DNA from: Gymnorhina tibicen
Lineage: Eukaryota; Chordata; Aves; Passeriformes; Artamidae
NCBI GenBank assembly: GCA_013399875.1
Contig: VXAZ01002529.1
Coordinates: forward strand, 186,001-250,000
DNA: 64,000 nt
Direction: 5' to 3'
Each line of letters begins with the position of its first letter. Position 1 is the first letter of the stretch. The notes beneath the pieces are model-generated. The model saw only the letters and a program-made list of their open reading frames with translations. It did no database searches and was not told where the DNA came from. Position numbers and translations under genes: made by a program. Shown one piece after another: positions 25,301-38,000 of this stretch.

Positions 25301-27765
25301 CATTCATCCGGTTAGACTTTTCATCTGGTTTTGCATGCCTTTACCTTTGTCCTCCAGTACCAAGGGTCATCACACTCCTATAATAATCCAGAGGGGAGAA
25401 GGATCTGAACACAATGTCATTGAGGATCCAGTCACATTTACAAGCCTGTAGAAGTTAGAGTTTTAAGGCAGGATCATGACTCGCATCACTATTCCCGCAG
25501 CATTTTCACTACCTGTGAGATAAATCCATTATTTCCTAGTTTTTCAAAGTCAATATCTCTCTGAAAGTACTTCAGATCCTGATCTTAAATCCTACATCCA
25601 GGACCACATCTGCAGTTCACAGTTATGCAAGGCAAAACAATAAGCTTCATGTGCAAGCTTTGGTATATTTTTATGCATTAAGTGCTCTTACATATTTTAA
25701 TCATTGTGCTTGTCATATAAAAAAGACATATATAGAGACAGAGATATGTGGAAGTATTACAGATACACCACGCTTATTCTCAAACAGTGTTGCTTTATTG
25801 AATTCTGGCAGCTGAATCTGTACTGGACCTTGTCAGTAGCTAACTGGATATTCCCCACACTAGCTCAGAAACTGAACTCTTACAATTTTTAGTAAGTGTT
25901 TATAAAACCCCCTCATGACTGCCAGAGTATAGCCCTAAAACACGAAGATGGCATTTTATAATACAAAGGGTTTATGATTGTTCTGGCAGTGCAAAAAACC
26001 CCAAACCAACTTGTATTGCTCTGTTTATTCTACATTATTTGGAAAAGCCATAATCATATTAAATTTAAGAGAGAATTATAAGAAAGCTGAAATGGGAGGC
26101 AAAAGAAGAAGCAGAATCCTTCTGAGGTTTGTTATTACACAAATGGGGTTTGGTTTGAACTCTTTAATTTGCCACTTGCCAGCCTACATCTAAGAAGCAA
26201 CCTTGTTTGTATTTCAACAAAGAATCTCATTCTTTTTTTCAATAAAAAGACCTGGCAATAATTCTGTTGGCACTAGATGAAGAGTTTGCTTATTCCACTG
26301 GTGATGGTTTCTTTTGTTGTTATCTAGTTTAATGAAAACTTCATAAAAAAAGACTCTGGAAGTTTATAGATAAAGCTTATGTACATTTGTTCAGGTCATA
26401 TGCCAAGAGGTCACTTCTTATTGCAGAAGTCATTGCACCAGGGAGAAATGTGGTTAATAATAGCACTTTTTGCAAGCAGCAGTCTTTATTCAGAAGAAGG
26501 AGCAAGTGAAGCAAACCACAGGGCCTGAGGCAGACGTGAACAACACAATTTTGACTTTATAGTAATTCCCTGCTACTATTATCTTAGCAACCTTTCAGTG
26601 AAGTCCTACAAAATCCAGCAGGGAGGGGGTGCCTTTGCTCTTTAAAGTCAAGAAAGCCCTAAGCAGTTGTTTCTTTGTACAGGTTTTTGTGGGTTTTTTA
26701 TTCATTCCAAATCCTGTAAAACAGAAATCTTTCTCTAATTACCTCCATATTCCTTTAGGAATATGTTTGGGGTTTTTTTTGTCAGTAGTACTGGCCAAAG
26801 ATTTTTGAATTTTGCAGCACTTTAACAAAATGTGGTGCCATTTTTTCCAGCATGTCCGCCGCTTGCCAAGTTCTGTGGTTTGTCACTGCTTCTTAATACA
26901 CAGCTTTAAATTCAAGGCTTTTAAAAGAACACTTAGAGCACAATGTCAAACTGAGTGCCTCTTTGCAGCAAAAGTTATTGTTGAATATGTTTCTCAGCTG
27001 TCAGTTGTCAATGCACCCCACTCACACCCGGAGAGGCACATATGGAGGGAACGTCCTTGCTGGGATGTGTGCTGACCTTTCAGCAAGCTGGCTGGAGAGC
27101 CAGAGGATGCGGCTGCTGCTGGAGCGTGGCAGGGAAAGGCTTGTGGGAGAACCAGCTCCTCTGTGTGCTGTGGGGCACTGCCAGCGGGGAGCAGAGCCCT
27201 GCCTGTCCCAGCCACGATGAGGGCTCTGTCATATCTGTGCACTTTGCCAGGCCAGTGGTGCTCAGTCTGCAGGGAACAGCCACGGGTGTACGCACACAGG
27301 CAGTGCAGGGCTGCCCATGTGGCATTTTATCTTCTATCCATGATGAAAACTGGATTTATGGCTCCTGGGTAAGCCTTTACTTTCACATGTTTCTCTGTGG
27401 AAGAACAAGCTTCCCACTTTCTTGCCATATAGCACTAAGCTAAAGCCCTTTCTGGCAGCACTTCACAGAGGCTGATGAAGCAGCACCAGCAACAAATTTG
27501 GCCTTACATTTGAAATTTTGACACAAGGTCATTCTGTAAGTCCTACGAATTAGAGCTAAATGTACTTCCTCTCTACAGTCTTCCCCTCCCTTATCTTGCT
27601 TCTCCTCCCTTTCTCTGATCTCCTTTCCTCTGCACAAGCAAGAACTAGGAAAACATCTCAAGGGTGGCATTTTTTTGCTTATTTATTTTGTCATCCTTTA
27701 CAAAAGGAGAGAAAAAATTGGATAACTATATTTTTTTTTTGCTAATGAACATAGTCTAGTAGTTT

Positions 27766-27838
27766 GGTTAAATTAAACAGATTAATTAAAACAGTTTAAT
27801 TGAACAGTTTTATTTGGTTAATAAAACAGATTAATCCC
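27766..27838 (+). repeat. Degenerate TTAAT/ACAG tandem array
   Basis: Imperfect repeats built on aaacagattaat, aaacagtttaat, aacagttttat and aaacagattaat, spaced roughly every 13-20 bases. Each unit contains a TAAT or TTAAT core, so the array amounts to several homeodomain-type sites. Simple-sequence drift explains it equally well. Confidence 0.6.
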
Positions 27839-27976
27839 TGACAGTCTCCAGATCAATACATGAGCAAATTCATATTGAACTGAAGGAAAAAGTCTTGAGG
27901 TCTCACAACATACTTTGCTAAAGTTAATTAACTTCTGCTAAATAGTGGTGAATTAGGTTAACATTAATTGTGTACA

Positions 27977-28003
27977 GTGGAGTGAAGTGAAGTGAAGTGA
28001 AGC
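27977..28003 (+). repeat. (GTGAA)n microsatellite
   Basis: Four consecutive GTGAA units preceded by a degenerate GTGGA. Short pentanucleotide array, no function indicated. Confidence 0.9.
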
Positions 28004-30280
28004 AAAATGAAAAACTGCCCACCAGGCAGCTGAGAGCTCAATGGGCTGTCAGATCCCAGGAGATCCTTTGGGTCTCTTGCTGCAGTCATGCATACTGGAA
28101 GCTTACTTTTAGGAGAGGGATAGTTTTCCAATACAAATATTTTACACTTACCAAGATTCAGAAAAGAGGTAGATCTTTAAACACTAGCAAGAATGTGAAA
28201 TATTCTAAAAAATTATCCTTTACACAAGGGCTGTGACTGCTCACATCTCACACCTGACCAGCCTCTGTTAAGATCAGAGGACTTCCAGGACTGATTTTTC
28301 TCCATCTGGGGGGGGGTTTCTATACCGGCTTCTCATGTCCTCTCTGGAGACAGGGCAGGATGTGATCATGTGTGTATTTGGTGGCACTCAGTATGGTCCA
28401 GTACTCAATAACCCAGCTCTTGCTCTGCCACAGTTTTCAAAAGCTCGTCTTTCAGGACTGCACACTCTGGTCTGCTGGGTCTCTCAGCTGGGCATGCGAT
28501 GTCCTCAGTTTCACCACAAGGCAAGGTGCTCTATGCTAATCCTTCAGCTGATACAAAATTGGATGAATCCTCAGAATTTCGCAGCTGACACTCTGCCTTC
28601 ACACCCTGAAGAACTGTGTATGTGCAAAGGAATTTAAAGTAATATCATTCTGGTGCATGACTTCTACAAACAGGGTTGTGCTGGTAGGTAGAAAGGGCTC
28701 TGAGACTGGAATGTTAAAGACAGTTATCTCTATTTTATATCTCTCTCTATATGTATCAGCATATCTCAAATATAAAATTAAATGTTAGAGATTGATGCTT
28801 ATAGATGTATTTGTCAGTCAATGCAAAAGCAAGCCAAACAGGAAGATAGCAAAACCAAAAGCATAGCTTGAAGTCGTGATTTTCCTTATCTTTGTCTACA
28901 GGAAACTTCTTTCATCTCCTGCATGTGTATGAGCTGTGTGAATCATGTCAGGACGACATCTCAAGGATGCGTAGGGGAAGGTCCCAGCAGAAAGACCAGA
29001 AAGAGGCTGGGAGAATTAGGGTGGTCTGTGTGGGAGTTCGGGAAAGTTGAAAGAGCTGGGGGATAAGTGAGCAGCTCCAGTCCACGAGGCAATTACAGCT
29101 CCCAGGAAGTCAGAACATGGACTTTTTCTCTCTGTCTTCACAGGACCCATACACTGGACCATAAATTTTGTTGAAGGATCAGTTTTTAGGATGAAGAGTT
29201 TAATGAAAAGAACCATACTTACATAATGTTATTAACTATTTTGATTATTCACAAGTGCTGGAAAGCATTTAGGAAGTTTACCGGGTTAAAGTCCCTAAGC
29301 AAAACAAAAAAGTGATCTGACAGAAGTAAAAATGCCACCTCTAAATCTGTTTGTTTGCATGCATGCCAATTCTCAACACCCCTGCACTGTCATTTTTCTT
29401 CTTTTTCAGATATCTAAATTTTCCCATTGATTCAGTTCACTGCTGTCTTAATGTTATGTCACTATAAATAAACATACATCAGGGTCTTGGGTCCATCTGG
29501 CATTTAATAAGCCTTTAGCATGAATACTCTTATACAAATGGGACAAGGCTCAAGGCAAAGATGCTATTTTCATTTCACCATCTCACTCACCCTTGACTTA
29601 TTACTGGATTCTTCACTGTTTTCACATTTGGAGGAGCCATGGGAGACATACAAGACCACCCTTTGCAGGATGGAGAATGCTTTTCATCCTACAATCCACT
29701 TGCCAAAACCTTTGAGTAGTTAGAAAATAAAGATGTCCAGGACTTTGCTCAGGGAGCTTGGGGCGTGGGTTGACAGACACCTGGGAGTTTTCCACAGAAA
29801 CCAGATGGCTTTGGATGGGCCCAGCCAGGTTGGACTGATCAGCACTGATGGCTTTGCTTCTCTTAATCCTGGGGTTAACCCAGATCCACTGGGATAGCTG
29901 GGCTCCCCTGCTGCCAATCCTGTGAAGTGGCAGGGCAGTCCTGCTTGAATTCTTACCAGCAACTTGAGCGCAGGAGCTGAGACTGGTCGCCCCTGATACT
30001 CCTGCTTTCTTGAGGGCACCCTTCCCACATATATGTCCCCAGTGGCCATGAAGATTTCATCCTAAATGACTTGAGCAAAGAGGGTTTCCCCAGGGAATCC
30101 CAGACATGTGAGAGATGTCTCTGGACTTGGATTAACTTCTGGTTTGGATGCTTTAATTTGTGTGTCTAGCCTTTCAGTTCCTTCTAACACACTACTCCTT
30201 CTTGCTTTCAAAATCTCCTTGAAACCCACAGAATTCATTCCTCTTACCCTCTTTATCCCAGACAACGGATGTGCCTACTG

Positions 30281-30570
30281 TCTTCTCTTGACCTCGCATG
30301 TCCAAAAGAAGAAATGGCCTTAAATTGCAACAGTAGAGGTTTAGATTGGCTATTACAATAAATTTCTTCACCAAAAGAGTTGTCAAGTATTGGACCAGGT
30401 TTCCAAGGGCACTAAGAGGTTGAGCCACCATCCCTGGAGGTATTTAAAAGAAGTGTAGGTGAGGCACTTGAGGACATGGTTTAGTGGTGGACTTGGCATT
30501 GCTAGGTTAAAAGTTGGCCTCAATAATCTTAGAGGCCTTTTCCAACCTAAATGGTTCTATAATTCTTATG
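30281..30570 (+). mobile_element. CR1 LINE 3' end, 5'-truncated
   Basis: The sequence follows the CR1 C-terminal coding tail and 3' end: gaaatggccttaaattgcaa, aggtttagattgg, aatttcttcaccaaaagag, gagccaccatccctggaggt, atttaaaagaagtgtag, tttagtggtggacttggca, ending in tctataattcttatg. The reading frame is broken. The 5' edge (about 30281-30304) is approximate. It is one of the 5'-truncated copies typical of target-primed insertion. Confidence 0.9.
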
Positions 30571-32079
30571 TATCATTACTTCTAACTTCCATGCTTCTGA
30601 ATTCTGTCCATCTTTTCTCTGATTTACCTCCAATTTAGAAACACAGCATTTCAGGCCCAGCCAAACCTGCGTATAAAGCAGCGATCTCCAACCCTGCCTA
30701 TTTACAACGACGACACTCTAGCCTACAAACATTTGGAGTCAGTTCTAACATATTATGCTCTGGGTTGTTATTGCATCTAATCTGCATGCAACTCATGCCA
30801 GATACGTCCTTGCCATTGGTTTGCCTGTATGGGAGCATGGAATGGCTGAGGTTGCCTGCTCTGCTCCCACGGGTTGCTGTAGCGATGCGCTATCAGCCTC
30901 TAGGCTGACACCTGGTGCCGCGCGGATCCCTGCCAGACCACGGTGCGTGACGCACTTGCCAGCCCTTATTGCAAACAGCAAGGGAAACTCAGCCTGAGAC
31001 TTTCTAAAGCATTTTCCCCTACCCACCCCCAAGCTAAAGACTAAAAAAAAAAAAAAATTAATTTTCTGTAAAGAGCAAATGTTGGCAGTACCACAGTCAC
31101 GTAAAAACAGGCAGTTGTACACTCCCATCTTTACACCCTTCCTCTGAGAAATGTTTATGCCTTTGTAGCTGTACCTGATCCAGGTACATATTTATGTGGG
31201 CTGAGGAAAGGGAGAAGACAAAATGGCTCACACTTGCAATTGTCCACACTGCATAGATAATCTCACCACATGTGTAGCACCACAACTGCCTCAATCCACA
31301 CTCTTTTCTCAGACCAAAACCTGACACAATCATAATAGTCCTGGCTGCTCCGTTTTCATCTACAGAGTTCAGAAAGGAGGAAACAAGGGAAGGGTGCAAT
31401 GCTCTTGTTTCTTTTCTTTCGCATCCGTTGGTTGTTTCTGCTACTCTCCTGATGCTCTCCTGGCCCCTTTGTAACACATGCAAATGCTTCAACAATTACT
31501 TTTTAATAAAAAACCAGCAGATTTTCAGGGCAGCTGGGAGGTTTTCTTAGGGGTAGAATGACAGACTTTGCAGTATAATAACATACAGATGTTGTGACAC
31601 AGCTTGCTAAGGGCATAACCCAAAGTAGGAGAATTCCCCCTTACACACACTAATCTAATTCTCTGCCAGCATTTCTTCTTTCCCAGCTGCAGAGACAGTG
31701 TGGAAATGCCTTGAAGCTTCATTGGAAAGGGGAAGATAATGAACAGTGAGGAGTGAAAGGCAGGAATGGAGATAAAGGTCTGCATACTGAAATAGCAGTA
31801 ACACTCTGGAGTACATCCTGTTGTGATGTATATACTTTTTGCTCTAATTCCTCCCTTGGGCAGCTTGAGAATGGAAATGTTTTTCTCAGAGGAAGTATTC
31901 TTGCTACTGATTTTATGGAGGAGCAGCAATTTCCGTAAATGGGATAATACTGGAGAGTAGTTAAAGATCCCTTTGTCAGATATGAACCCACACTGTTAAG
32001 TGCTGGCGCTATCTAGAGTGAAGCATTGGTAGAAGCACAACGATTATAAGAAATACTATGTGCACGATTACAGAAAAAA

Positions 32080-32460
32080 AAATAGTTAAGGGCTAAATAC
32101 TAATTCTTGTAATGTCAGGACGAGCCTTCATTAGGTCAGCACCAAAGGATGCAGGTGTTTTTACAGCTTCAGCTTGCCCCTGTGCTTAAAATCTTTTTAA
32201 TAATGTATTTCATTATTTTCCAGGGGGTCATTAACCTACTGCTTCAGGTGCGGATTACAATACGCTTATCAATGGTGCACTATGCAGCTCTGGTGTTGCT
32301 GTTCAATTTAACATGAGTACCCTGCAGAGGTCCTGACTCAGCCCTGGATACCCTGGCTGGGGGAATAAAGGAAGTAGCAACATACTGTATCTGCTGGGAA
32401 AGATCTTCAGCATCTCCACTAGGAGCCTGCAAATCAGTACAAAACCCCAGCAAGCAGCAA
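32080..32460. promoter_or_regulatory. Candidate regulatory element with compact motif cluster
   Basis: Within 26 bases lie an E-box CAGGTG (32245-32250), the K50-homeodomain word GGATTA (OTX/PITX type, 32252-32257) and CTTATC (GATA site, 32265-32270). Flanking TTAATAATG and TCATTAACC words add further homeodomain cores. No repeat signature or open frame covers it. The call rests on motif grouping only. Confidence 0.28.
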
Positions 32461-34940
32461 TCTTCTTTAAAATCCTATCAGGCCCTTACCTGCAAGGTAG
32501 GAGTCCCACAATTGTATTCATGCTAATTTTTTTTTAATTGAAATGGCAAGTTTTTTATAGACAATTTCATATGAAAAAATCAGTTTCCCGGGGCACAACT
32601 GCCAGATGGACAGTTTTATCTTTATCTACCATTAACATGGCTGACGGGAAGAGGAATACCGTGATCCGGCTATATGGGACAAGGAGCTATGTGCCTCCCA
32701 AGAACTGTGAGGAAGAGGCTGTGCTGCTGATGTCATGAATCTCTATAGTGCTATGAGCAGTGTGAAGGGACTGTAATATCGAAGGATGCGAGTGAGTAGC
32801 AGCTTCATTAGCTCCAGTATATTTTCTCATTTATGCCACTAGAGATTTGGCCCTATGCATATCGTATCCAGTACACAGAAAATAATGGCTGGGGTTTCTT
32901 TTAATGGTTCTTAAACACTTGTGCACAACTCCCAAACTTCCTTTATACATTCATTTGCTTGAAATTTTCCATATCTAAATATTTCAGAAAAAAAATGGGC
33001 CTATGTCAAATATAATAGTTTAGGGTATTTTTCTTCCCAGAAAAAACGTGGCATCCTGCAAGTTAAGAATGTCTTCAGATTCTGGGTGTTTATGGAGCAT
33101 TTCCATCAGGGTGCTTGTTTATTCTGGATTCAGTCCAGGGCACAAGGCCGGTCCTAGATGGCTGCTGTTGACAAGAGAACAATGTATGACTGATCATGTG
33201 AGATTATTCTGATCACAAAGCACCTACACAGTTTATTTGTGCACTGGGGCAACACAGAAGCACATATAAAAAGTCCTCTACATTGAAACATCTTGCTTTT
33301 TCCATAGAGAAGAATATAAACAGCTACCAAGGGGACAAACAGAAACATTAGGCTGTGAGGCAATACTTGACTTTCTCAGAAAGTTCAAAAGGTTACAGAG
33401 AGCTGTTCCCTTTCTCAACCTGTCTGTGTGGCGGCGATTTAGGTTGCAGTCCTTGGTGCCACCCACAGAGTTTGATAAGCCTCTCTGGATTTCATACTTG
33501 ACTCTTTCTGGCCAAAAAATCTCATAATGGGAAATGTGGCGTCAGACCCTAGCAGAAGGTGCATAGAGCACACGTTGGTCTTCATCAGGAAGGGGCAGGG
33601 TCTTTGTTGCAACCGTGGGGGGACTGCTGATGTGAGTGACAATACTCAGGATATTACTCATGAGATTGCTAGTGGTGGGCATCAGAACTGTGCCTGCTCA
33701 GTACTTGCAAAGGATTTGAACTTGTAACCTTTGCTCACATTTCAGTATCAGTTTCTCAGAAGCACTTCAAGGATTTAAATATCTAGTCTGTACTATGGTC
33801 AGTAGGACTGAAGCATGTAACCCCTCCATGCAGTCATGGAAATTTCACCATTAGTAACCAATTTTTGCAGCACTCCAAGGGATTATTCATGATACAAAAA
33901 TCTGAGATGGAGAAAATACCAAAACCATGGCTCAGAGTTGTGTTTTCCAGCTTCCCCACCTCCCACCTAGATGGGTCTTTCTCTGTGAGTGGAACTTAGA
34001 GGTGCTTGTCCAGAATTTCCACTGTAAACCTTTATCTTCTCCTTGTAAAAAATCCTCTGGGCTGAAATTTAGTTTCAGTTATGTCTAAAATTGGTAGAAA
34101 TAAATCTTAAATTAAATTAACAATGTAGTAATTAAATGAAACCTCTAAATTCTTTGAGCTCAGACCTTGGTTTGTACTCTTCTTGCCCTGAACTGGAATT
34201 ATTTACAGTGTTATTTCTCTAAGGTAGCCTTAAACATCTGATCATGGTTAAAAATAAAAATCTTTGGACATATCCACATTTAAAATGTGATTCTGCTTGG
34301 AAAGTAACTTTTCCCCCCTAAGAGACTGCAGCTTACATATACATGCCTTTCACAGGAATGCAGATTAAGGAAGATCTATTTTCTGATGTCATCTTTAGAG
34401 GACTTTAGAGGAGACAAAAGCCTGTTCTACTATTAATCCTTAGGGTAAGAAAAAGTCAGTCTGCACTGTGGGTTTCTGTGCTCAACTACATCAATGCCTA
34501 AGGATTCTGACTTTTCTTGTGACTTACAGTGAATCACAAGGTGTATAAAGTAGTGCATTTTTATGCACTAGCTAATGGTTACATTTTTCAACAAACAAAC
34601 AAGCCCAAAAAACCCAACCAAACAAAAACTCCCCATCAGAATCATCAGCAGTACTGGTTTATAGCTGGGTACAGATGTCTCATGGGGGAGATTTTCCCCG
34701 AACTTTTCCCATCAGACTATCCACTTTTGCATCTTATTTTATATGCAGCATGGATATAGCTACAAGCCGTAATGAGAATTCTTCTGAGAGAGGTTTACTT
34801 TGCAGGTTTCACAATGAATGAAATATGGTACAACTTACTGCCAAAGTTCTCCACCTGACATCAAAGATTACTTTAAACACCTGTCTAAGTGCTTTTAGAG
34901 AGGTCCATCACAACTCAAATTCTTATGGGCTATGCATCAC

Positions 34941-35029
34941 AAAATTAAGTAAAATAAGTAAAATTAAGTAAATTAATTTGTTTAAATTAAATTAAGTAAA
35001 TTTTTTAATTAAGTAAATTAGGTAAAGAA
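34941..35029 (+). repeat. AT-rich (TTAAGTAAA)n array
   Basis: At least five imperfect copies of ttaagtaaa or aagtaaaa, separated by AATTAATTT and TTTAAATTAAA. Internally self-complementary words (AATTAATT, TTTAAA) could form small hairpins. Simple repeat of low complexity. Confidence 0.8.
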
Positions 35030-38000
35030 ATTGCAGTAGGAAACAATTCTTATAAATCATCTGTGGTCATGAGACCTCAATTCAGAGACTATCTGAGCTC
35101 ACATGCACTCATTTCAGAAGGGTGGGATTATGATACCTCCCATAATGGGCCCAAACACAAATTGCCTAATTGGAGAATGGGAATAGAAAAGTATTCAATT
35201 AGCAATAAAGATGGGAATGGGTAAATGGAACAATAAATGTGTTTAATTAGTCTGGGTCATATGGGATAAAGCGTATACTTTGGAGTGTAATATCAACAGG
35301 AAAATGTTTTGCTGTCAGATAACTGGGAATGTGTTGGTAAAAACTGGTTTCAGAGAGATTTCACAGACATTCTCCAGTCTTTCAGTATCTGAGTTCACAC
35401 CAAGGTTTTGCAGTCATTTTCTTTTCTTCTGGGTCCTGCCTGTGTGTAGTACAGGGTCATTCATTCTGCATGAAAGCAAAAGGCAGCAAAATTGGTATCT
35501 TTTGGGTGCAAAACCTAGTTTCTGATTCACTAATCTAGACCTCAAATACTTCAATTCAATTAGTTGTTTACAAAAGGGTTTTCTTCTTATTTTCTTTGCA
35601 GCTTTTGTCCGTTTAAGACTAAGCCAATCACTGGAAGACAAGCTCAGGGGTCAGACATGTTGCAAGGCTCTAAAATGTTCCATGTCAAGAGAAAAGAAAA
35701 TAGCTAAGAAAAGGAAAAGGGGTTTGCAGAGTTCATATCATAGTGGGCATCAGCTCGGTATGAACCTCAGCCCCTCCAGCTCTGGGGGTTTTCCTGCTGT
35801 GACAGAACCAGTGATGGCAGCAGTGCAGCCAGCTGCTGAGCCCAGGAGGTCTGTCACCTTGTGCCTGGGGGCAACATGCTTGGGAGATGCAGAAATTTGG
35901 GTCCAAAAGCAACACAGCCTTCAAGCCCTGCATCACAGGAAGCAGGGTACAGAAATGTTTATGCCTCTCCCAGTTCTCCTCTATCTGGCAGCTCTGCAAA
36001 CATCTCCGCCAGGAGCTTCCAGTGTGTCAGTAACATGGTGGGCTCTGAATATATTTTATGCCTCACAGTGTTGGATTAAACTCTATTATTAATCATGACA
36101 GCTCACTATGTTTCATCCTTGCCAGGAGTCTTGGCTTGCATATCCTTGTCTCCCTGTAACCAGCCCAGTATAACCCCTTTTTGTGTGTGTGTGGGCAAGG
36201 CCCCCCAACAGTGCCTGTGTCATCAGTTTTGCTGGTCCTCTTTCCTTCACACTGCTTGAGCGCCGGGGCACCCCAGAGTGCTTTGCCTTCTCCACCACGC
36301 CACTCCCAAGGCGCATTCCCAGGGGATACACCAACCTTCCCACGGCACGAGCATAGGACAATTTTTGCAGATCACACAGAATGCATCAATATAAATGCAG
36401 CTGCTCAAAATCATGGGGAGATGTGAAGGTAAAAGTACATTTTTGCCAGTGGAAAAATCGTATTGCACTGACACTTGTTTTTTCTAAAACTGTTTGTGTT
36501 TCTTTCAACTACCAAGTGAAAAAATTATGGTTGTGATTCAGCCTGTCCTGATTGTACACATCTTAGATGCTCAGCCTGTCATTATTAAGACATGCAAAAT
36601 CTGTCAAGGCACTGTAAAATTATTTTGTTTCGCTTCACAAGTCTCACTTCCCATATTTAATTTTAAGAGAATTTTTGTTATTTCCTTTGTCTAAATAGCA
36701 CAGAGTAACACCCATGCTTGTTGAGTTGACACAATGCTGCCTATCCTGCAGCTGCATGATACCAGACATGGGACTCCCAGAAAAAACCTGTTATGTTTCA
36801 CAGAGCATCCTGCAGAAGTTTTTGGAGCTCAAGGGGCTGGGAGGCAAGGGATGGCAAACCTCTGTGTGGCATATCAGCTCAAGCCTGGAAGTGCTATTAT
36901 GGCATACATGCAGCATTATGCTGTCTGCCCATGGGACTTGTTAGTGATAGCAGCCTTCAGTGGTGACTGCACTGCTTCCAGGCTTGAACTGGCTCACCCA
37001 AAGGCATGTCACCAGCCTCTGCCCCTGACAACACGCTCTGTCAGCTTGACTGCCTCTTCCACTAAGAGCTTCCCAGCAAAGCAGAGATGAAACTTTGCAG
37101 AGCACCAGCTCAGCACCAACCTGTCCTCACCTAACATGCCTTGGCTGCTGGCTACCACTTCCTCCTCAAATGTTACCTCTTATGGCACTGGTGACATTGT
37201 CATTAGCCTCAGAAATAACTATAGCACTCAGTGCTGTTATGTCCTTTCTCCAGAGGAACCTATATTTTATGATGGCAAGTTATAAACCCTGCTGCAAGCC
37301 CTTATGCCCAACAAGTCTGAGGAAAAAATTTATGCCAAAACCACCACGTAAAAAAGGAAAATACCATGCAAGATCACTGTTTTCACCATCGTGAATAACA
37401 GAAAAAGCAGTATATCTAATCCATCTAGTCTGAAGCACCTTTGTGCAGTTCTGGATAAACGGAGAGAAGAAGAAGCCTGCTAGCAGCAGCAGTGACAGCT
37501 CAAACAGCACAACACAGCTCAGACACTGAGCCCCCAAAATGTGCCAGAAGACCCAACTGTACCAGCAGTGTAACCTGAAACAAGCAACACTGCATGGCAG
37601 TGTTTCCATGACACTGAAGTTGTGTCATGCCAGTTGCACTCCTGTATTGCCCAAGCAAAGTTTGTCATGAACCCAATGACCTGTGCTCATCAGATTGTCT
37701 TCCCCTCATTAAAACATCCCCCAGTCCCTCCCTCAGGTAATAAAATGGAGCTGGCGACAGAGCTTGCAGTGCAACTCGCTTCATTTGGCACAAGCGGTGC
37801 TGCAGCTCTCCCCACAGCCAGTTCTCCCATGGACTGCAATGTTGGCATCACCACGGCAGCAGGGACCAACGTCTTGGCCACACAGCCGACTGGACATACG
37901 GACATCCAAGAAATGCTCCTCACTTTGTCAGAGTACTTCCATGTGACAGAAACAAAAGCTTTCACCTTTCCAGCTGTGTCTATGCCTTGCATCTGACATG

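Larger units (their letters stand above)
25301..30280. other. Unique non-coding stretch, no gene seen
   Basis: No supported gene. A GC-richer patch at 27000-27330 has overlapping open frames on both strands (up to 133 codons on plus), with no recognised protein. A homeodomain-site array and a pentanucleotide repeat inside this stretch are listed separately. A nine-base G run occurs at 28308-28317. Confidence 0.55.

Noticed and set aside
29720..30060. GC-richer block upstream of the CR1 tail at 30281, suspected LTR
   Set aside because: No TG...CA boundary with flanking duplication and no repeat words recognised.
32133..32152. REST/NRSF-like half-site tcagcacc
   Set aside because: Only the left half agrees; the right half (ggatgc) does not match GGACAG.
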